Assembly (NCBI GenBank): GCA_001701065.1
Contig: DAAL01000012.1
Location: 1 to 13,121, forward strand
DNA length: 13,121 bases
Direction: 5' to 3'
Source of the DNA: Bacteroidales bacterium GP4
GTDB lineage: Bacteria > Bacteroidota > Bacteroidia > Bacteroidales > Muribaculaceae
This document shows, piece by piece, positions 8,035 through 13,121 of the stretch. Numbering within the stretch: the stretch's first letter is position 1; every line of letters starts with the position of its first letter. Below the pieces are notes generated by a model. It had not been told where the DNA came from, made no database searches, and was given only the letters and a program-made list of their open reading frames with translations. A program made the translations under genes and the position numbers.

Positions 8035-9234
8035 ATGCGAAAACTAATCATCACAGCACTATTACTCAGCTGCGCGGTATTACCGTCTATAGCAGCCGAG
8101 CAGACTCCCCCTGTCAAGCAGCCGACAACGCTAATTTCAGCGCTAAACGCTCTTTACGAGAAATATGGCGACAAGTCATTAACATCCCGAACCTCACGGT
8201 CCAATCCCGAGAACGGAATGCTGGAAGAGAAATCCGAAGTAATGACAATCCGGTGTGACAAAAACTGCAATTTACTACAAAACGCCATCAAAGCATTTGA
8301 AAAGGAAAAAGAATGCGGCTATCAGTACATGCACATTACGCCTTTTGACCGGCAGAACGTCGCAATAACCACCAACTCCGGTTCCATCATACCACGCACA
8401 AGCGAAACTCAGGAATTGTGGATGCTCAATGTGAAAAATCCCGATAATCCGCGTCTACGCGACAATTACACTTTGGTGCTTGACGACGGCAAGACTGTGC
8501 GTGAAGGCAAAATATACCTTATTACATCCACTCGTCCTGACCTACAGTCCAATTCCAAATTAGGCACAACTCCCTACTGGGATGCACCAACTACTATAAA
8601 AAGCAAAAAATTCGTATTGGAGGGAACCGTGGACGAAGCCATAGCCGATTCCTGCTACAATATTTACATAGCCAATGAAAATTCGGGCATCGGAGCCAAT
8701 GACTTAGTGGCTTGCGTGCCGGTAATAGACAAAAGATTCTATTTCGAGACTGAACTTGACGAAATCAAGGACGGCAGGCTGCGCGCTATTTTCCCCGGCA
8801 ATAAGCTGTGCTCCGCATGGATTGATGTGAAATTCATACCCGGATTCACACTTGGTCTGGAGGTTCATAACGGATATTTTGACATCACTAACCAAATGGA
8901 TTACCAGCATCAACTTCGATTGAATGAAAATAGCAACCAAGTAAAAGTAATCACCATTCCTCCCATTGCGGATATTCCTCCGATTCCGGCAATTGCTGAA
9001 GAAACCGCAATAAATATTTCTGACGACATAAAAAGAGCGAAAGAGTTAGAAATAGCCCTGGATGCCTACCAGAAGCTGCTTGATGAAATCTCTTCCCGGA
9101 CAATAACTATCCGCGCCAGCTATAGCGGAGACATTGATGGAGCTATGTTGAAAGACCTCAACAAACAGACGATTGAGATCACAAAAAAAATGAAAAAACT
9201 TATCGACGAATATGCTAAAACCATAGGAAAATAA
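8035..9234 (+). CDS. Secreted protein with DUF4369-like core, unknown function
   Basis: This 399-residue exported protein closes the sigma operon, 19 bp after the membrane protein gene. A signal peptide spans about 1-21 (cut near SIAA-E). LLSC at residue 13 could also be read as a short lipobox, but the hydrophobic run continues past it, favouring ordinary cleavage. Residues 30-165 form a domain I do not recognise, with Cys74, Cys78 and Cys94. Residues about 191-295 resemble the beta-rich DUF4369 fold that precedes thioredoxin domains in Bacteroidota (KFVLEGTVDE, then strand patterns to GYFDI); no thioredoxin domain or CxxC active site follows. A Pro-rich linker (308-319, IPPIADIPPIPA) leads to a charged helical tail (about 328-399). 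A periplasmic or surface effector or sensor partner of the sigma system is plausible. A strong terminator follows 40 bp later. Confidence 0.75.
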   Translation: MRKLIITALLLSCAVLPSIAAEQTPPVKQPTTLISALNALYEKYGDKSLTSRTSRSNPENGMLEEKSEVMTIRCDKNCNLLQNAIKAFEKEKECGYQYMHITPFDRQNVAITTNSGSIIPRTSETQELWMLNVKNPDNPRLRDNYTLVLDDGKTVREGKIYLITSTRPDLQSNSKLGTTPYWDAPTTIKSKKFVLEGTVDEAIADSCYNIYIANENSGIGANDLVACVPVIDKRFYFETELDEIKDGRLRAIFPGNKLCSAWIDVKFIPGFTLGLEVHNGYFDITNQMDYQHQLRLNENSNQVKVITIPPIADIPPIPAIAEETAINISDDIKRAKELEIALDAYQKLLDEISSRTITIRASYSGDIDGAMLKDLNKQTIEITKKMKKLIDEYAKTIGK

Positions 9235-9274
9235 AACAATAATGACTGGATTGGTTCTATTTTAGACAGTCTCC

Positions 9275-9302
9275 AAGGAAGGCCCCAGGGTCTTCCTTTT
9301 TT
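9275..9302 (+). terminator. Strong Rho-independent terminator of sigma operon
   Basis: An 11-bp stem pairs 9275-9285 with 9288-9298 (AAGGAAGGCCC with GGGTCTTCCTT), with one G-U pair and a very tight loop. It runs into six T residues (9297-9302). It is 40 bp after the stop of the secreted-protein gene and points in the plus direction. The next 70 bp to the following promoter hold nothing recognisable. Confidence 0.9.
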
Positions 9303-9360
9303 GTATCTTTTCCCCGAAATCAGGATTTTTTGCGTATAAAACGAGTAATTTGGGCGATTT

Positions 9361-9379
9361 ACAAAATACTTGATTTTGT
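9361..9379. repeat. Inverted repeat over the -33 box
   Basis: ACAAAAT (9361-9367) and ATTTTGT (9373-9379) form a 7-bp inverted repeat with a 5-nt spacer. The TTTG at 9375-9378, taken as the -33 element of the polysaccharide promoter, lies in its right arm. A dyad here would suit a repressor or activator, though the AT content makes chance likely. Confidence 0.35.
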
Positions 9380-9405
9380 TAATTCATTAGAAATGGCTAA
9401 ATTTG
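9375..9405 (+). promoter_or_regulatory. Bacteroidota housekeeping promoter of polysaccharide operon
   Basis: TTTG (9375-9378), exactly 19 nt, then TAAATTTG (9398-9405) is a full match to the Bacteroidota sigma-ABfr consensus TTTG-N19-21-TAnnTTTG. Transcription would start near 9411-9415, leaving a leader of about 155-160 nt before the glycosyltransferase ATG at 9570. The right end of the -7 box lies inside a perfect 12-bp palindrome, AATTTGCAAATT (9400-9411). It stands 73 bp past the sigma-operon terminator, so it opens an independent unit. Confidence 0.75.
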
Positions 9406-9438
9406 CAAATTATTTGTATCAACCTATTGCTAAAAATT

Positions 9439-9573
9439 ATGCTCACGCGGTTAGATATAAGGGACATTATCTGTTCTCCATGCAACAAATGCAAGGGAGA
9501 ACATGACTATCATTGTCCACAGATTAAGCATTTTAAGTCTTTACCATCTCATTATCATCCAGAATTAATATGA
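9439..9573 (+). CDS. Putative 44-residue Cys/His-rich small protein or leader peptide
   Basis: An ATG at 9439, about 25 nt after the predicted transcription start, opens a 44-codon frame ending in TGA at 9571-9573. The stop overlaps the ATG of the glycosyltransferase gene as ATGA, the classical arrangement for translational coupling. The peptide has Cys at 12, 15, 18 and 26 and His at 22, 25, 31, 38 and 40; the core CSPCNKCKGEHDYHC resembles a metal-binding knuckle. There is no signal peptide or TM helix. I recognise no family. It could be a zinc-binding mini-protein, a leader peptide controlling entry to the next gene, a decayed gene end, or a chance frame: 44 codons is short and a stable hairpin lies within it. 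Calling it a gene is tentative. Confidence 0.35.
   Translation: MLTRLDIRDIICSPCNKCKGEHDYHCPQIKHFKSLPSHYHPELI
9462..9518 (+). promoter_or_regulatory. Leader hairpin in polysaccharide operon 5' region
   Basis: TGTTCTCC (9472-9479) pairs perfectly with GGAGAACA (9496-9503). Inside, TGCA (9481-9484) can pair with TGCA (9490-9493) around ACAAA. Outside, GGACA (9462-9466) can pair with TGTCC (9514-9518) across an asymmetric internal loop. No U tract follows, so it is not a simple terminator. It lies in the predicted leader and overlaps codons 8-27 of the small ORF at 9439. It may be an RNA control element, or just a by-product of coding sequence. Confidence 0.45.
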
Positions 9574-10688
9574 ATTATTGGCTTATCGACATTATTTCAG
9601 TAGTAGTACTCTGTGTTCTGTTCACAGGTGTCTTAATTCCTCAGATTTTATTGGTGGCATTTCGCCGAAAACTGTTTGACGAACCTAATGAACGCAAAAT
9701 CCATCATAGCCATGTGCCACGACTCGGAGGTATCGCATTCACTCCGGTAATTTGTTTCTCCATATCCCTTATTTTGGGAATTAATCTTCTCTGCGGCGGA
9801 ACGGTACTTGAAAACGCTATGAGCGACATTGCCATTCAGAATGCATTCGGATTCTGCGCATTGTTTATATTATACCTTGTGGGCATGGCTGATGACCTTG
9901 TAGGTGTAAGGTATATAGCGAAGTTTGTCCTTCAGATAATATGTGCGATTCTGCTCATAGCCGGCGGATTATGCGTGAATGACCTCCATGGTGTATTGTG
10001 GATTTATCATATTCCTACAGTAGTGGGCGTGCTATTCACTATTTTAGCGGTCATATACATCATAAATGCTATAAATCTAATCGATGGTATTGATGGACTT
10101 GCGTCCGGACTGTCCATTGCTGCGACATTCATCTACGGAGTTGCATTTTATTGCCTGAAATGTTATGTCGATGCTCTTATCGCATTTGCCACATTAGGTG
10201 TTCTCTTGCCTTTCTTTTATTTTAATGTGTTCGGTGATGCCGAAAAGAAGAAAAAGATATTCATGGGCGACACCGGTTCTCTAACTATAGGTCTAATTCT
10301 CGCATTTTTAAGTCTGGATTTGTACTTGGCATCTTCATCAGCCACAAAAAGCACTGATTTTGACTTAAATCCGTTTGTGCTTGCGTTTGCGCCTCTTATC
10401 ATTCCGTGTTTCGACGTTGTGCGCGTATTTTTACGCCGCATGCGCCACCACAAGCATCCGTTTCTTCCTGACAAGACACATATACACCATAAATTGATGG
10501 CTCTCGGACTTGATACCCGGCTGACAATGGTAACCATCATAACCATTGCTATTCTTTTGAGCTTAATCAATATATGGCTGTCGTTATACCTCAATGCGAC
10601 AATTCTGCTTATACTCGACATAGCAGTATGGTGCCTTGTCAATATGTGGATGACAATGAAAATAAACAAAACTAATTCTAACTTTTAA
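9570..10688 (+). CDS. WecA/MraY-family undecaprenyl-phosphate sugar-1-phosphate transferase
   Basis: This polytopic inner-membrane enzyme transfers a sugar-1-phosphate, typically GlcNAc-1-P from UDP-GlcNAc, to undecaprenyl phosphate, the first committed step of a surface glycan. The 372 residues form about ten or eleven TM helices. Family motifs are all present on the expected loops: PNERKIHHSHVPRLGG near residue 39, MADDLVG with Asp108/Asp109, NLIDGIDGLA (169-178) with Asp172 and Asp175, MGDTGSL (232-238), and HIHH (304-307), the last being the nucleotide/metal-side histidine motif of the WecA/TagO branch. Length and the HIHH motif favour WecA/TagO over peptidoglycan MraY, as does location beside a Wza-type exporter. 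It is first in the polysaccharide operon apart from the putative small ORF, and lies 14 bp before the exporter gene. The exact sugar is not readable. Confidence 0.9.
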   Translation: MNYWLIDIISVVVLCVLFTGVLIPQILLVAFRRKLFDEPNERKIHHSHVPRLGGIAFTPVICFSISLILGINLLCGGTVLENAMSDIAIQNAFGFCALFILYLVGMADDLVGVRYIAKFVLQIICAILLIAGGLCVNDLHGVLWIYHIPTVVGVLFTILAVIYIINAINLIDGIDGLASGLSIAATFIYGVAFYCLKCYVDALIAFATLGVLLPFFYFNVFGDAEKKKKIFMGDTGSLTIGLILAFLSLDLYLASSSATKSTDFDLNPFVLAFAPLIIPCFDVVRVFLRRMRHHKHPFLPDKTHIHHKLMALGLDTRLTMVTIITIAILLSLINIWLSLYLNATILLILDIAVWCLVNMWMTMKINKTNSNF

Positions 10689-10702
10689 TATTAGATTCAC
10701 TC

Positions 10703-13099
10703 ATGTTAGGAAAACTTCGAGTTTTACTTTTATTATTTGTGCTGACCTTTCCGGTAGCAGAAATGCAAGGTCGTATGACCGACGATCAAGTGGTACAGTA
10801 TGTAAAACAGGCTACCGCACAGGGGAAAACGAAACAACAGATAGGCAAAGAACTACTTGCCCGCGGTGTTACACGTGAGCAGGTGGAACGCTTGAAAGCC
10901 CGAATGGAGGATGACCAGACAGCCGATGGAAAGACAACCTCCAATGCCGCTCAAGCCACCCCTATATCAAGAGGAACAACTAAAGAAGAAGCACCCGAAG
11001 TAGAGGTGAACGAATACATAACTGTAGGAGAAGTAGCGCCTGTGACCGAAGAAAACACACGCGATATCTTTGGGCACAATGTGTTTTCTAACCGCTCGCT
11101 TACATTTGAGCCAAATGAAAATGTTGCTACTCCGCAGAATTACCGTCTTGGACCCGGCGATGAAATAGTTATCGACATATGGGGTGCAAGCGAAGACCAT
11201 ATACGCCAGACAATTTCACCGGAAGGCAGCATAATGGTGTCACAAATAGGTCCGGTTTACCTTAACGGAATGACCGTGAATGAGGCAAACATCCACATTA
11301 AGCGTGCTTTTTCATCAAAATACGCCGGTGTTGGAGGCAATGACCCCGAAACTGACATAAAATTGACTCTTGGACAAGTACGTACCATCCAGGTTGACAT
11401 AATGGGTGAGGTTGCGCTTCCGGGAACTTACCGTTTGTCACCGTTCTCCACTGTTTTCCATGCGCTTTATAAAGCGGGCGGAATCAACAACATCGGTACA
11501 ATGCGTAACATAGAGGTAATCCGTAACGGCAAACGCATCACCGGAGTAGATATATACGAATACCTGTTCAATGGAAAATCGACAGGCAATATCCGTCTTC
11601 AAGAAGGCGACGCTATCATCGTGCCTCCTTACGAAGAATTAGTGAGCATCGAAGGAAACGTAAAACGTCCTATGTACTATGAGATGAAGCCGAATGAGAC
11701 AGTAGCTACTCTTATAGATTACGCCGGAGGCTTCACAGGCGACGCTTACACTGACCAAGTGAGACTTGCTCGACAGAGCGGACGCGAAAACGAACTCTTC
11801 AATATTGTGAACGGCAACTTCGACAACTATACACTCATCGATGGCGATGCCATAACAGTGGGAACAATTCTTGACCGTTACGCCAACCGCGTAGAAGTAA
11901 AAGGATCAGTTTACCGCCCCGGAACTTATGCGCTTGCCAAAGATCTACAAACCATAACGGAGTTGATTAATAAAGCTGACGGACTTACCGACAATGCTTA
12001 CACAAAGCGCGCCATCCTTTACCGTGAACGCCCTGATCTTTCACTGGAATTGATTCCTCTTGACATCGAGGCTATAGTAAACGGCAAAGCCCGTGACATT
12101 ACCCTTAAACGTAACGACGTAATCGTAATTCCGAGTGTACAGGAACTTACCGACCTCGGGACTCTGAACATATACGGTCAGGTAGCGCAGCCCGGAAGCT
12201 ATCCGTTTGCTGAAAATACCACTGTGGAAGACCTCGTGGTACAGGCGGGAGGATTGCTTAACGGAGCATCTACAGCCCGTGTCGACGTTTCACGCCGCAT
12301 AATCGACCCCACAAGCCTTCAGCCCACCAACGAAATAGCCCAAGTTTACTCCTTCTCATTGAAGGACGGACTTATTATTGATGGAGAGCCGGGATTCGTG
12401 CTTGAACCTTACGACATAGTAGAGATACGCAAAAGCCCCACTTACCAGGCTCAGAAACGTGTGGAAGTGGCTGGCGAAGTGGCATTTGACGGCGGTTACA
12501 CTCTTGAGCGCAAAAATGAACGCATCAGTGACCTCATTCGCCGTGCCGGCGGAATCACTGAGGGGGCATACATAAAAGGAGCGCATGTAATCCGACAGAT
12601 GACACCAGAGGAAATAGCCACCCGTAACGAAACGCTTAGAATGGCACAGAACATGCAGTCCGAAGGCGATAGTATATCCATCCAGAAGCTTAATCTTCCC
12701 ACAACCTATAGTGTGGCGATAGAGCTTGACCAAGCTATGGCATTCCCTGGAACCGAGGCTGACCTTGTGCTTCAGGAAGGCGACGTGCTTGTAGTGCCGC
12801 AGTTGTCCAATACTGTAAAAATATCAGGCGATGTGATGTTCCCCAACACCGTTACCTACAAGAAAGGCAAAAAGCTGAAATACTATATCGAACAAGCCGG
12901 CGGCTATGGTGAACGAGCTAAGAAAGGCAAAGCTTTCATCGTTTACCAAAACGGTTCTGTGGCTCGTGCCAAAGGAAATGTTGAAATAGAGCCGGGATGT
13001 CAGATTATAGTACCCTCTAAGCATAAGTCCAATGGCATAAACTGGACTGCTATCCTTTCAGCAACTACCGCACTTGGATCAGTAGCCACTATGGCTTAG
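10703..13099 (+). CDS. Wza-type polysaccharide export protein with six SLBB repeats
   Basis: This envelope protein of the outer-membrane polysaccharide exporter family would form the exit channel for capsule or exopolysaccharide. It has a signal peptide (about 1-23, ending EMQG) with no lipobox Cys, unlike lipidated E. coli Wza. A helical segment follows (25-69, from MTDDQVVQYV) seen in many Bacteroidota homologues, then a Thr/Glu-rich linker. The Poly_export domain spans about 145-228, opening with YRLGPGDEIVIDIWG (147-161). Six SLBB-type repeats begin near 229, 314, 397, 488, 587 and 705, each with a strand, a Gly-x-V, a P/GxY turn and an AGG-type helix end. The tail is hydrophobic (about 780-798). 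At 798 residues it is twice the size of Wza (about 380). The stop lies 22 bp before the window edge, so a chain-length determinant gene may follow but is not visible. Confidence 0.93.
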   Translation: MLGKLRVLLLLFVLTFPVAEMQGRMTDDQVVQYVKQATAQGKTKQQIGKELLARGVTREQVERLKARMEDDQTADGKTTSNAAQATPISRGTTKEEAPEVEVNEYITVGEVAPVTEENTRDIFGHNVFSNRSLTFEPNENVATPQNYRLGPGDEIVIDIWGASEDHIRQTISPEGSIMVSQIGPVYLNGMTVNEANIHIKRAFSSKYAGVGGNDPETDIKLTLGQVRTIQVDIMGEVALPGTYRLSPFSTVFHALYKAGGINNIGTMRNIEVIRNGKRITGVDIYEYLFNGKSTGNIRLQEGDAIIVPPYEELVSIEGNVKRPMYYEMKPNETVATLIDYAGGFTGDAYTDQVRLARQSGRENELFNIVNGNFDNYTLIDGDAITVGTILDRYANRVEVKGSVYRPGTYALAKDLQTITELINKADGLTDNAYTKRAILYRERPDLSLELIPLDIEAIVNGKARDITLKRNDVIVIPSVQELTDLGTLNIYGQVAQPGSYPFAENTTVEDLVVQAGGLLNGASTARVDVSRRIIDPTSLQPTNEIAQVYSFSLKDGLIIDGEPGFVLEPYDIVEIRKSPTYQAQKRVEVAGEVAFDGGYTLERKNERISDLIRRAGGITEGAYIKGAHVIRQMTPEEIATRNETLRMAQNMQSEGDSISIQKLNLPTTYSVAIELDQAMAFPGTEADLVLQEGDVLVVPQLSNTVKISGDVMFPNTVTYKKGKKLKYYIEQAGGYGERAKKGKAFIVYQNGSVARAKGNVEIEPGCQIIVPSKHKSNGINWTAILSATTALGSVATMA

Positions 13100-13121
13100 A
13101 GCCGCCGCTTCCTGTCAACTC

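Noticed and set aside
9361..9503. Invertible (phase-variable) capsule promoter as in Bacteroides
   Set aside because: No pair of longer inverted repeats flanks the promoter, and no invertase gene is near. The short dyads are local hairpins or operators at most.
9472..9503. Reading the leader hairpin as an intrinsic terminator
   Set aside because: The stem is followed by TGACTATC rather than a run of T, so intrinsic termination is unlikely.
9393..9506. A 37-codon ORF on the plus strand in the gap before the glycosyltransferase gene
   Set aside because: Its ATG lies inside the predicted promoter, upstream of the expected transcription start. The peptide shows no motif, and it conflicts with the better-placed frame at 9439.

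Overview
The window reads as chromosomal DNA of a Bacteroidota bacterium, most likely order Bacteroidales (a Muribaculaceae-like gut lineage would fit, but the sequence alone does not prove it). The grounds are: no Shine-Dalgarno sequences before the starts, a near-perfect Bacteroidota promoter (TTTG-N19-TAAATTTG) near 9.4 kb, a DUF4369-like domain, and a large multi-SLBB polysaccharide export protein with the N-terminal helical extension common in that phylum. No tRNA, rRNA, CRISPR array, insertion sequence or phage gene was seen.

Region 1 (1-5880, + strand) is a complete tripartite drug-efflux operon. A terminator-like hairpin at the left edge isolates it from whatever precedes. It encodes, in order, an outer-membrane factor, a lipoprotein periplasmic adaptor and an AcrB-type RND pump, with gaps of 28 and 15 bp. 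It ends at a hairpin shared with the convergent next gene. Together the three products would form one channel from the inner membrane to the outside.

Region 2 (5906-6589, - strand) is a single membrane-anchored TPR protein resembling YfgM. It faces the next unit across a 239-bp AT-rich divergent promoter region.

Region 3 (6829-9302, + strand) is a compact regulatory operon. It has an ECF sigma factor, then after 2 bp a single-pass membrane protein placed like an anti-sigma factor but without a recognisable anti-sigma domain, then after 19 bp a secreted protein with a DUF4369-like core and a C-terminal helical tail. A strong intrinsic terminator closes it. This looks like a small envelope-sensing system whose two downstream members I cannot name.

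Region 4 (9375 to the right edge, + strand) is the start of an exopolysaccharide or capsule locus. A strong housekeeping-type promoter is followed by a leader of roughly 160 nt. The leader carries a hairpin and an overlooked 44-codon Cys/His-rich ORF whose stop overlaps the start of the next gene as ATGA. Then come a WecA/MraY-type sugar-1-phosphate transferase, which starts glycan assembly on the lipid carrier, and a six-SLBB Wza-type outer-membrane exporter. The locus probably continues beyond the window.
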